The notes: generated from the sequence alone by a model not told the origin. A stretch of DNA of 5,235 bases from Gammaproteobacteria bacterium (GCA_003646355.1 QNFO01000119.1:1-5235), one strand, 5' to 3'. Counted from the stretch's first letter, positions 1 to 5,235 are shown. Made by a program: numbers and translations.

Positions 1-105
1 AGCATACCCACGCTGATGATGTTCAAAGACGGCGCCTTGCACGAAACCAAAATCGGCGCACTGTCAAAGGCACAACTGAAAGAGTTTATTGACGCCAGCC
101 TTTAA
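1..105 (+). CDS. trxA: Thioredoxin, C-terminal fragment (5' end outside window)
   Basis: Frame 1 is open from the window edge and encodes 34 residues before TAA at 103-105. The fragment begins [11 protein letters not shown] and ends [17 protein letters not shown]. This matches the end of classical thioredoxin: the cis-proline segment (IPT), the beta strand with FK(D/N)G, the turn (K)(I/V)GALSK, and the final amphipathic helix QLKEF(I/L)DA. Thioredoxin is a cytoplasmic disulfide reductase; its CGPC active site would lie upstream and cannot be seen. Lying just upstream of rho on the same strand is the usual gammaproteobacterial arrangement and supports the call. The fragment is intact to its stop. 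A hairpin follows 36 nt downstream, so trxA probably ends its own transcript before the rho promoter. Confidence 0.93.
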   Translation, partial: SIPTLMMFKDGALHETKIGALSKAQLKEFIDASL

Positions 106-141
106 AGCACTGACTCGCTGAAACAACGAAGCCAGTAGCAT

Positions 142-177
142 TTGTCGTGAGCTTGTCATTCGGCCAGCTCACGACAA
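142..177 (+). terminator. Perfect 12-bp hairpin after trxA, possible terminator or mRNA 3' end
   Basis: TTGTCGTGAGCT (142-153) is the exact reverse complement of AGCTCACGACAA (166-177). Past a single U/C mismatch, three further pairs (155-157 with 162-164, one of them G-U) close an AUUC tetraloop, giving a very stable stem. A canonical intrinsic terminator would have a U tract directly after the stem. Here the nearest run, T6 at 196-201, is 18 nt away and overlaps the rho promoter. The hairpin may therefore define or protect the trxA mRNA 3' end rather than terminate by itself. The symmetric stem could also be a protein-binding palindrome. Confidence 0.5.
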
Positions 178-192
178 CACAACAGAAAGCAC

Positions 193-220
193 TTGTTTTT
201 TAGATAACAGGTACTATAAT
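193..220 (+). promoter_or_regulatory. Sigma70-type promoter for rho
   Basis: A perfect -10 hexamer TATAAT lies at 215-220. Sixteen bases upstream is TTGTTT (193-198), which matches the first three positions of the -35 consensus. Transcription would start near A227, leaving a leader of about 185 nt before the rho ATG. The -10 match and its place between the trxA 3' hairpin and rho are the main evidence. The -35 box is poor, so the exact -35 is uncertain. Confidence 0.65.
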
Positions 221-226
221 CGCCCG

Positions 227-411
227 ATCAGCACCGACTCTTTCTAACACCCCTTTAGTTAAACCATTTCCTAAACGGCCTTTTCGGGTGTAGACATATA
301 ACAATTCCAAACTAGATCTTTGCCGGTCGGCGCACTTTAATTCCTCATTGTATTCAAATAGTCCAACAAGACTGAACCTCCCTCTCTCATTAAATCTAGA
401 ACAACAATTTT
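227..411 (+). promoter_or_regulatory. rho 5' leader, C-rich and G-poor (candidate rut region for autoregulation)
   Basis: By hand count, positions 221-411 contain about 55 C and 24 G in 191 bases, so C exceeds G more than twofold on the sense strand. Pyrimidine-C steps are frequent, and there is a G-free CT-rich stretch at 375-390. Little strong secondary structure is visible. This composition is what Rho prefers to load on. In E. coli, rho is known to be autoregulated by Rho-dependent attenuation in its leader. I infer the same control here. No ATG occurs in the leader and the one GTG is followed at once by TAG, so I see no rhoL-like leader peptide. No riboswitch was recognised. Confidence 0.5.
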
Positions 412-1671
412 ATGAATCTGACTGACCTTAAGACGAAACCTATTGATGAGCTGATTAAACTCGGCGAAGACAACGGCCTCGAGAATCTCGGCCGTTTACG
501 CAAGCAGGATATTATTTTTACTATCCTCAAGCGCCACGCAAAAAGCGGCGAAGACATTTACAGTGATGGTGTACTGGAAATCCTCCCCGATGGTTTTGGT
601 TTTCTGCGCTCAGCCGACGGTTCTTATTTAGCCGGACCGGATGATATTTATGTTTCGCCCAGTCAAATTCGTCGCTTTAATTTGCGTACTGGCGACAGCA
701 TTTCAGGCAAGATCAGGCCTCCGAAAGAGGGCGAACGCTACTTTGCCCTGCTCAAAGTTGACCAAATCAACTACGACCGCCCGGAAAACGCCCGCAACAA
801 AATTCTTTTTGAAAACCTGACACCGCTGTTCCCCGATGAGCGCATGACACTCGAATCTGGCAACGGCAGCACTGAAGATTTAACCGGTCGCATCATCGAC
901 CTGGTTGCCCCCATCGGCAAAGGTCAGCGTGGCTTAATCGTCGCACCACCAAAAGCCGGTAAAACGATCATGATGCAGCACATTGCTCAGTCCATCGTGC
1001 GCAATAATCCCGAGTGTTTCATCATCGTATTATTGATTGATGAGCGCCCTGAGGAAGTCACCGAAATGCAGCGCACCGTGCGCGGCGAAGTCGTGGCATC
1101 CACCTTTGATGAGCCACCCGCACGCCATGTTCAGGTCGCTGAAATGGTGATTGAAAAAGCCAAGCGTCTGGTCGAGCACAAAAAGGATGTCGTCATCCTC
1201 CTCGACTCCATTACCCGCCTGGCCCGCGCCTACAACACCGTGGTGCCATCCTCCGGTAAAGTTCTAACCGGTGGTGTCGATGCCCACGCTCTGGAAAAAC
1301 CCAAGCGCTTCTTTGGTGCCGCACGTAATATCGAACACGGTGGCAGCCTGACCATTATTGCCACCGCACTGGTCGACACCGGCTCGAAGATGGACGAAGT
1401 AATTTTCGAGGAATTCAAAGGCACGGGCAATATGGAATTGCACCTCGACCGCAAGATCGCCGAGCGACGCGTCTACCCTGCCATCAACATTCGACGCTCC
1501 GGTACGCGCCGTGAAGACTTGTTGATGAACGAAGCTGACCTGCAGCGCGTGTGGATACTGCGCAAGCTCCTTAACGATATGGAAGACACGGCAGCGACCG
1601 AATTCATTATTGATCGACTGAAGAGCTTTGAAAGCAACGATGCCTTTTTCGCAGCAATGAAGCGCAAATAA
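412..1671 (+). CDS. rho: Transcription termination factor Rho
   Basis: This is a full-length 419-residue Rho, the same length as E. coli Rho. Rho is a homohexameric RNA-dependent ATPase and translocase that loads on C-rich nascent RNA and ends transcription in the cytoplasm. Domains in order: N-terminal helical region (about 1-47); cold-shock-like primary RNA-binding domain (about 48-125) with RNP1 motif DGFGFLRS at 60-67; RecA-type ATPase core (about 130-419). Visible motifs are Walker A APPKAGKT (178-185, K184), catalytic E211 in DERPEE, Walker B VILLD (261-265), the Q loop around K283-T286, the R loop with K326, and the arginine finger R366 in SGTRRED. All keep E. coli numbering. The ATG at 412 is well fixed: the N-terminus MNLTDLK matches the family, and an in-frame TAG lies at 397-399 with no start codon between. 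No Shine-Dalgarno sequence is visible before it. No damage or unusual insertion is seen. The gene converges with the thiolase operon. Confidence 0.99.
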   Translation: MNLTDLKTKPIDELIKLGEDNGLENLGRLRKQDIIFTILKRHAKSGEDIYSDGVLEILPDGFGFLRSADGSYLAGPDDIYVSPSQIRRFNLRTGDSISGKIRPPKEGERYFALLKVDQINYDRPENARNKILFENLTPLFPDERMTLESGNGSTEDLTGRIIDLVAPIGKGQRGLIVAPPKAGKTIMMQHIAQSIVRNNPECFIIVLLIDERPEEVTEMQRTVRGEVVASTFDEPPARHVQVAEMVIEKAKRLVEHKKDVVILLDSITRLARAYNTVVPSSGKVLTGGVDAHALEKPKRFFGAARNIEHGGSLTIIATALVDTGSKMDEVIFEEFKGTGNMELHLDRKIAERRVYPAINIRRSGTRREDLLMNEADLQRVWILRKLLNDMEDTAATEFIIDRLKSFESNDAFFAAMKRK

Positions 1672-1686
1672 CACAAGCTCAACCTG

Positions 1687-1712
1687 GCCTGTGACACGTC
1701 TATTTCACAGGC
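1687..1712. repeat. Small hairpin between rho stop and its terminator
   Basis: GCCTGTGA (1687-1694) pairs perfectly with TCACAGGC (1705-1712) around a 10-nt loop. It begins 15 nt after the rho stop codon. No U tract follows it on either strand, so it is not a terminator on its own. Its last three bases (1710-1712) are also the outermost bases of the large terminator stem, so the two hairpins cannot both form completely. Confidence 0.5.
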
Positions 1713-1772
1713 AATAAAAAACCCGGCAACTACCTTTAATTAACAAAAAGGCAGACCGGGTTTTTTATTGCC
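1710..1772. terminator. Long bidirectional intrinsic terminator shared by convergent rho and thiolase operon
   Basis: A perfect 17-bp inverted repeat joins 1710-1726 (ending AAAAAACCCGG) and 1756-1772 (starting CCGGGTTTTTT), with a 29-nt loop. The loop can form its own helix, CCTTT (1733-1737) with AAAGG (1747-1751). The GC-rich core CCCGG/CCGGG is followed by six T on the plus strand and, by symmetry, six T on the minus strand. It can therefore stop rho transcripts coming from the left and thiolase transcripts coming from the right. It lies 38 nt past the rho stop and 33 nt past the thiolase stop. Confidence 0.9.
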
Positions 1773-1805
1773 GACTAAACGACAACACGTTTCATAGGAT
1801 TAAAT

Positions 1806-2990
1806 CTAGCCTATCTCGCGGCCAACAATAGAGATAAAGCTGACACAACGCCCCGGCTGTCCACCGAGATTGTGGGTTAAACCCAGCTTTGGATCTTTAA
1901 TCTGCCGCTCACCAGCTTCGCCACGTAGCTGCAGCCACATCTCGTACATCATCCGCAAACCACTCGCACCAATTGGATGGCCAAAGCTTTTCAAGCCACC
2001 ATCGGGATTAATGGGCTGAGCACCATCACCGTCAAAACGGCCTTCCATCACATCCTTCCAGCCCTCACCGCGCTCGGAAAAGCCCATATCTTCCATCAGC
2101 ACTAATTCTGTCGCCGTAAAGCAATCGTGAACTTCCGCCATGGAAATTTCTTCACGGGGGTTAGTAATGCCCGCTTGCTTGTAAGCATCCTGAGCGGAGA
2201 CCACCACTTCTTGAAAGGTGGTGAAATCGTACTCATCACTGATAAAGCCTTCATTCGGCCCCGCAGCAACAGACAGCGCCTTGAGGAAAATGGGCTTATC
2301 GGTGTATTTATAGGCATCTTCTGCCCGGCATAAAATCGCCGCCGCTGAACCATCAGAAACGCCGGAGCAATCAAACACACCAAACATACCCGCGATGCGC
2401 GGCGAATTACAGATCTTCTCCAGAGAGACTTCTTTACGGAACTGCGCCTTGGGGTTTTTCGCCCCGGCGACATGATTTTTCCAGGCGATGTGTGACAGCA
2501 CGTCTTTCAGTTCGCCTTCACCGACACCGTACTTTTCACAGTAGGCGGGTGCCAGTAGTGAAAACATTGCCGGTGCCGTCATGCTCGACTCAGTGCCGTC
2601 GCCATCGGGACCCGGTATGACCAGTCCCGAATAACCGCCATCTTTGAGCTTTTCAACACCCACGGCCATCACCAAATCGTAAGCGCCACTCGCTACGGCA
2701 TAAGCCGCATTGCGAATTGCCTCACTGCCCGTGGCACACATATTCTCCAGTCGTGTAACCGGCTTATAAGGTGTCTTTAAGGCTTCAGAAAACACCATGC
2801 CAGAAACACCACTGGCAAAAGTGCCGAGCCAATAGGCGTCAACATCAGCGGGGTCAACACCCGCCGATTTATAGGCATCGCTGGCCGCATCAATCAACAT
2901 ATCCGCAGCAGATTTGTCCCAGTGTTCGCCAAAGGGCGTACAGCCCATGCCGACGATCGCAACCTGATCTTTAATTCCGTTACTTGCCAT
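1806..2990 (-). CDS. SCP2/SCPx-type thiolase (acetyl-CoA acetyltransferase family)
   Basis: This 394-residue protein belongs to the sterol-carrier-protein-x-type thiolase family, which makes or cleaves beta-ketoacyl-CoA or acts as an acyltransferase. Visible marks: N-terminal VAIVGMGCTPFG (10-21); nucleophile loop ENMCATGSEA with Cys85; linker HIAWKNHVAGAKNPKAQFR (167-185) typical of the family; VHDCFTATE (287-295) with His288; SFGHPIGASG (335-344) with His338; and LTHNLGGQPG (371-380) in place of the Cys motif of classical thiolases. Cys and both His are present, so it should be catalytic, unlike Ltp2-type aldolases that use this fold. No signal peptide or membrane segment is seen, so it is cytoplasmic. 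It starts 10 nt after the stop of the HMGCS-like/DUF35 gene, with a strong ribosome site overlapping that stop, so translation is probably coupled. The closest functional parallels are the thiolase subunits of archaeal thiolase/HMGCS/DUF35 complexes and PhlC of PhlACB. The substrate cannot be told from sequence. Confidence 0.92.
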   Translation of the reverse strand: MASNGIKDQVAIVGMGCTPFGEHWDKSAADMLIDAASDAYKSAGVDPADVDAYWLGTFASGVSGMVFSEALKTPYKPVTRLENMCATGSEAIRNAAYAVASGAYDLVMAVGVEKLKDGGYSGLVIPGPDGDGTESSMTAPAMFSLLAPAYCEKYGVGEGELKDVLSHIAWKNHVAGAKNPKAQFRKEVSLEKICNSPRIAGMFGVFDCSGVSDGSAAAILCRAEDAYKYTDKPIFLKALSVAAGPNEGFISDEYDFTTFQEVVVSAQDAYKQAGITNPREEISMAEVHDCFTATELVLMEDMGFSERGEGWKDVMEGRFDGDGAQPINPDGGLKSFGHPIGASGLRMMYEMWLQLRGEAGERQIKDPKLGLTHNLGGQPGRCVSFISIVGREIG

Positions 2991-2992
2991 AC

Positions 2993-3001
2993 ATCACCCC
3001 C
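2993..3001 (-). promoter_or_regulatory. Ribosome binding site of the thiolase gene, overlapping the upstream stop codon
   Basis: On the minus strand, GGGGGTGAT lies 2 nt before the ATG, with the G run ending 6 nt before it. It resembles the full anti-SD complement GGAGGTGAT with one A-to-G change that still allows a G-U pair. The first G is the last base of the TAG stop of the preceding gene (3003-3001). This suggests translational coupling and supports the ATG at 2990 as the true start. Confidence 0.8.
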
Positions 3002-4386
3002 TAGCGCTGTGGCCGTGCTTTCCAGAAATAGTTATGTACACCCTGACCCGTGTAGAAACGACGGAAGGTCATTTCCAGCTTGTTGCCAATTGCCACATCT
3101 CCCGGATCAACATCGGTCAACTCACAGGCCAGACGCCCGCCGCAGTCAAAATCCACCACGGTGGAAACCACCGGTGGCTGCAGGCTGTAAGCTAGGTGAT
3201 CGAGTGTGTAAGTGGTGATCTTGCAGGCCGCATCGGCAAAGCGCTCATCAATCATTTCGTCGATCGAGCGACACTTGAGGCAGACCCGCTGTGGTGGCAA
3301 ATGCCCCTGACCACATTTACCGCAACGACTGCCGTAAAAGGCGTATTTCCAACGTTCGTTGCGCTTCATAATCGGTGCGGCAGGGCGATCGGGATCGGGT
3401 CTACGCGGTGGTTCAAAGGGCAGAATTTCACGCCATTTCAAATAGGTGTTATAGGCAATCTCATTATTACTCGACGCCAACCACTGATCGACGCTGCGAA
3501 CGGGCCGCCCCTGGGCAATTTTGTCACTCACTTCCAGTACCACCGCATCGCAACCATCGGCTGTCGACAGCACAAGAATTTTATCCCCCGGCTGTGCTTG
3601 ATCGAGTGTCTTTGCCAGCACCAGACCGGCGTGGGCAACACCACTACGACCCACGGAGCCTGCCAGCATATCGGCCACTTGCTCGGGCTTTAGACCCAGC
3701 GCGCGAGGAATACCGGCGACATCGCGACTGTTCGTCGCATCGAGAATCACCGTGGCCAGTGCCTCCGGTGCCACATTGGCATCGGCCAGTGCACGTTGGG
3801 CTGTATCGAGACTGACGGGGCCGAGTACTTCAATACCGAAGCGCTCTTCCCACTGACGGGCAAAGCGGTCGGTCGGCAAGCGCCAGACATCGAGAATTTC
3901 AGTTGTGGCAGAGGCTCGACCCAGGACACGCGCAATGGCATCTTCTTCCGGCCCGGTAACAAAGGCCACCGCAGCATCGCCGCTATCGCGCTCTCGAGCA
4001 CCACCCGGTGCGCCAATGACAATATCGCCGGCACACACCAGTGAAGTGCGCCCGGCCTTGCCGAGATCGGTGCCGAGCAATAGAGCCGCCAAACCCATGC
4101 GGGTATTATTGGCCAGCTCGATAGTATTCACCTGTGCCGGTAAATCGAGAGCCGAGCGAATCGCCGCTGCATTGAGCTTTTCAGTATAGGGCGCGCTATT
4201 GGTCGCGAACACCAGCGTGTCAATCGCCGGGCTTGCGGCTAATGCGCCACGTCCCGCTTCAACCGACATCGATACCGAATCTTCGTCGTGACTGGCAATG
4301 GCCCGCTCGCCCTTGCCACCACCGATGGCCTTACGTGTTAGTCGATAATACGGTACGTAAGCACCGTAACTTATAATTCCAGACAC
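3001..4386 (-). CDS. HMG-CoA synthase/KAS III-like thiolase-fold domain fused to DUF35 zinc-ribbon/OB-fold domain
   Basis: This 461-residue protein has two parts. Residues 1 to about 290 look like the HMG-CoA synthase/KAS III side of the thiolase superfamily: ISYGAYVPYYRL (5-16), DEDSVSMSVEA (34-44), LVCAGDIVIGAP (116-127), GDAAVAFVTG (136-145) and KILVLSTADGCDAVVLEV (269-286). Residues about 310 to 455 are a DUF35 unit: a zinc ribbon with C355-x2-C358-x10-C369-x2-C372, then an OB-fold ending RRFYTGQGVHNYFWKARP. By eye alignment, the usual catalytic Cys position is Thr95 (loop ANNTRMG, 92-98), the His region is LDATNSR (215-221) and the Asn motif is GRSG (246-249). A classical HMG-CoA synthase activity is therefore doubtful. 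Database labels of 'HMG-CoA synthase' for such proteins should be treated with care. The start is GTG (4386-4384), chosen for the ribosome site GAGGGGGT 4 nt upstream and the family-like N-terminus. It is the first gene of an operon with the thiolase and probably acts as its partner. No membrane segment is seen. Confidence 0.88.
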   Translation of the reverse strand: MSGIISYGAYVPYYRLTRKAIGGGKGERAIASHDEDSVSMSVEAGRGALAASPAIDTLVFATNSAPYTEKLNAAAIRSALDLPAQVNTIELANNTRMGLAALLLGTDLGKAGRTSLVCAGDIVIGAPGGARERDSGDAAVAFVTGPEEDAIARVLGRASATTEILDVWRLPTDRFARQWEERFGIEVLGPVSLDTAQRALADANVAPEALATVILDATNSRDVAGIPRALGLKPEQVADMLAGSVGRSGVAHAGLVLAKTLDQAQPGDKILVLSTADGCDAVVLEVSDKIAQGRPVRSVDQWLASSNNEIAYNTYLKWREILPFEPPRRPDPDRPAAPIMKRNERWKYAFYGSRCGKCGQGHLPPQRVCLKCRSIDEMIDERFADAACKITTYTLDHLAYSLQPPVVSTVVDFDCGGRLACELTDVDPGDVAIGNKLEMTFRRFYTGQGVHNYFWKARPQR

Positions 4387-4389
4387 ACT

Positions 4390-4397
4390 ACCCCCTC
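4390..4397 (-). promoter_or_regulatory. Ribosome binding site fixing the GTG start of the HMGCS-like/DUF35 gene
   Basis: Minus-strand GAGGGGGT ends 3 nt before the GTG at 4386, with the G run 4 nt before it. It is close in sequence to the site of the thiolase gene (both contain GGGGGT). The spacing is a little short, but no better in-frame start lies nearby, so it decides the GTG. Confidence 0.7.
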
Positions 4398-4427
4398 ACG
4401 AATGTTATTTATTAATTTTGTCGCCTC

Positions 4428-4458
4428 ATCATAGCCCACTCTCTGCGGGAATCACCAA
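4428..4458 (-). promoter_or_regulatory. Weak sigma70-like promoter candidate for the HMGCS-like/DUF35-thiolase operon
   Basis: On the minus strand, TATGAT (4433-4428) is one base from the -10 consensus. TTGGTG (4458-4453) is a partial -35 box, but the spacer is 19 bp, longer than ideal. Transcription would start near 4421, about 35 nt before the GTG. The gap between the terminator of the monooxygenase gene and this operon must hold a promoter unless there is read-through, which raises the chance that this is it. An AT-rich stretch at 4401-4420 offers other possible -10 boxes. Confidence 0.35.
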
Positions 4459-4468
4459 GTAACCTGTG

Positions 4469-4488
4469 GAACTGGCTCGACCAAGTTC
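4469..4488. repeat. Imperfect palindrome upstream of the operon promoter, possible operator
   Basis: GAACTGG (4469-4475) and CCAAGTTC (4481-4488) are inverted repeats with a one-base bulge around CTCGA. The site lies just upstream of the candidate -35 box, where an activator could bind. The heptamer ACCAAGT occurs within it (4480-4486) and again at 4454-4460, 26 bp away. A regulator-binding role is inference; short repeats of this size can arise by chance. Confidence 0.3.
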
Positions 4489-4511
4489 GACTGCACGGTC
4501 ATATTTTAGGC

Positions 4512-4545
4512 AAAAAAAACCCGGAAGTGATAATCACCTCCGGGT
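4512..4545 (-). terminator. Intrinsic terminator of the flavin monooxygenase gene
   Basis: On the minus strand, ACCCGGA (4545-4539) pairs with TCCGGGT (4525-4519). After one mismatch (4538/4526), four more pairs (GTGA/TCAC) close a 3-nt loop. The stem runs straight into eight T (complement of A8, 4519-4512, the first T also pairing). This is a textbook terminator 22 nt after the monooxygenase stop codon. It has no T tract in the other direction, so it acts only on leftward transcripts and separates that gene from the thiolase operon. Confidence 0.92.
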
Positions 4546-4566
4546 CGCGGTGCAGATCAGGCGCGT

Positions 4567-5235
4567 TTAACGCTCCATTTCATACTCACTGTAGTCTGGC
4601 ACTTTCAAGTCATTACGGAACTTGGCAGCAGTCCAGGGCCAGGAAACGGGAACGCCGTTTCCGTCCAGGTACCAGCTGTCACAACCGGTCAGCCAAACAG
4701 TGTCTTTCATGTTGTCCTTCATATCCTGAACGAAACGATCCGTTGCCGCACGCTTGGGGCTAACTTTTTCAAATTCACGATTGGCCCACTTCTCGACGAA
4801 GTTCATGATGTAACCAGACTGTACTTCGGCAATCGCGGCCAAAGAGAAGTTACCCACTGGGCTGTTAGGGCCCATCACCATAAAGAAGTTGGGGAAGTCG
4901 GGCATGGCAACCGTGCGGTAACCGTAAATGCCATCTTTCCATGCTTCTTCAAGAGTAGGACCATCTTCAACGCTCATGGTCATTGGCATCATGTGCTCGC
5001 CGGCGTAGTAACCGGTAGCCAGAGCAACCACGTCAACTTCATGCAGCTCGCCATCTTTGGTGCGAATGCCTTTTGGCTCAAAACACTCAATGTGCTCAGA
5101 GATCAGCTCAGCATTGGGCTTTTGAATGGCCGGGTAAAACTCAGAAGACATCACCAAACGCTTACACATGGCGACATAATCAGGCGTCAGTGCCTTACGC
5201 AATTTGGGGTCTGTTACTGAGTTCAAGTTCCACTG
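4567..5235 (-). CDS. Class B flavin monooxygenase, Baeyer-Villiger type, C-terminal part (5' end outside window)
   Basis: The minus-strand frame is open to the window edge and gives the last 222 residues before TAA (4569-4567). Family marks, numbered from the edge: DPKLRKALTPDY (about 9-20); MCKRLVMSSEFYPAI (23-37), matching the GCKR..S..YYPAL motif of Baeyer-Villiger and related monooxygenases; VDVVALATGYYAG (67-79), the ATG(F/Y) dinucleotide-binding motif; FPNFFMVMGPNSPVGNFS (114-131); and CDSWYLDGNGVPVSWPW (185-201). Such FAD/NADPH enzymes insert oxygen into ketones to give esters or lactones, or hydroxylate other substrates. The N-terminal FAD GxGxxG and the FxGxxxHxxxW fingerprint would lie outside the window, so the exact subclass and substrate are unknown. 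About 55-60% of a typical 500-550-residue protein is missing. The TTG at 5226 is not the start, because the homology continues upstream (QWNLNSV). It is on the same strand as the thiolase operon but has its own terminator. Confidence 0.9.
   Translation of the reverse strand, partial: QWNLNSVTDPKLRKALTPDYVAMCKRLVMSSEFYPAIQKPNAELISEHIECFEPKGIRTKDGELHEVDVVALATGYYAGEHMMPMTMSVEDGPTLEEAWKDGIYGYRTVAMPDFPNFFMVMGPNSPVGNFSLAAIAEVQSGYIMNFVEKWANREFEKVSPKRAATDRFVQDMKDNMKDTVWLTGCDSWYLDGNGVPVSWPWTAAKFRNDLKVPDYSEYEMER

Noticed and set aside
284..411. Leader peptide (rhoL-like) upstream of rho
   Set aside because: No ATG occurs in the leader, the GTG near 287 is followed at once by TAG, and the TTG at 348 begins an unsupported frame that runs into rho out of frame with no ribosome site.
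1230..1697. Three minus-strand open frames opposite the 3' half of rho (74-136 codons)
   Set aside because: They lie wholly or mostly antisense to a clearly conserved rho, overlap each other in different frames, and show no recognisable domain. They are shadows of rho codon use.
2102..2473. 123-codon minus-strand frame inside the thiolase gene
   Set aside because: Same strand but different frame from a conserved thiolase, rich in Arg/Ser/Pro in the way of frameshifted translations, with no ribosome site or family features.
3196..4189. Several plus-strand frames (82-165 codons), plus a 95-codon minus-strand frame, overlapping the HMGCS-like/DUF35 gene
   Set aside because: All overlap a gene with clear domains from end to end; their products look like low-complexity shadow translations and none has a supported start.
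3001..4386. Calling the 461-aa protein a plain HMG-CoA synthase of the mevalonate pathway
   Set aside because: The residues aligning with the catalytic Cys, His and Asn are not conserved, there is a DUF35 tail, and no other mevalonate gene is in the window.
4527..4763. 78-codon plus-strand frame starting inside the monooxygenase terminator
   Set aside because: It starts in a terminator stem and then runs antisense to the conserved monooxygenase C-terminus, with no recognisable product.
5224..5226. TTG as the start codon of the monooxygenase
   Set aside because: The frame stays open to the window edge with family-like residues before it, and the N-terminal FAD domain must lie further upstream.
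1..5235. Mobile elements, CRISPR arrays, tRNA or rRNA genes, phage or defence genes
   Set aside because: No transposase, terminal repeats, repeat-spacer pattern or RNA-gene signature was seen on either strand. Gene content is housekeeping plus metabolism.

Overview
The window looks like chromosomal DNA of a gammaproteobacterium. The left end carries the classic trxA-rho order, and the Rho protein is near-identical in layout and length (419 aa) to the E. coli/Pseudomonas form. The right-hand genes (an SCP2-type thiolase, an HMG-CoA-synthase-like/DUF35 fusion and a Baeyer-Villiger-type flavin monooxygenase) are a combination I associate with marine, lipid- or ketone-using gammaproteobacteria such as Spongiibacteraceae/Cellvibrionales relatives. 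That placement is an inference from memory, not a search result.

Layout. Positions 1-105 (+) are the last 34 codons of thioredoxin. Positions 106-411 hold a strong hairpin just after trxA, a sigma70-type promoter with a perfect TATAAT, and a C-rich, G-poor leader of about 185 nt in front of rho that suits Rho autoregulation. Positions 412-1671 (+) are rho. Positions 1672-1805 are a convergent intergenic region with a small hairpin and a long, symmetric, probably bidirectional terminator. Positions 1806-4386 (-) form a tight two-gene operon read leftward: first a 461-aa protein with an HMG-CoA-synthase/KAS III-like thiolase-fold domain fused to a DUF35 zinc-ribbon/OB-fold domain, then, 9-10 nt later, a 394-aa SCP2-type thiolase. 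Positions 4387-4511 contain a weak promoter candidate and an imperfect palindrome. Positions 4512-4545 are an intrinsic terminator for the next gene. Positions 4567-5235 (-) are the C-terminal 222 residues of a class B flavin monooxygenase that runs off the window.

How the genes work together. trxA and rho are housekeeping genes. The most interesting part is the thiolase module. Archaeal acetoacetyl-CoA thiolase/HMG-CoA synthase and bacterial PhlACB (diacetylphloroglucinol acyltransferase) are three-subunit assemblies of a thiolase, an HMGCS/KAS III-like subunit and a DUF35 protein. Here two of the three parts are fused. The thiolase keeps its Cys and His residues, while the HMGCS-like half has lost the residues expected at the Cys, His and Asn positions, so it may be a non-catalytic partner or scaffold. 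The neighbouring monooxygenase has its own terminator, so a shared pathway (for example ketone oxidation followed by acyl-CoA thiolysis) is possible but not shown. No mobile element, CRISPR array, tRNA or rRNA was seen.
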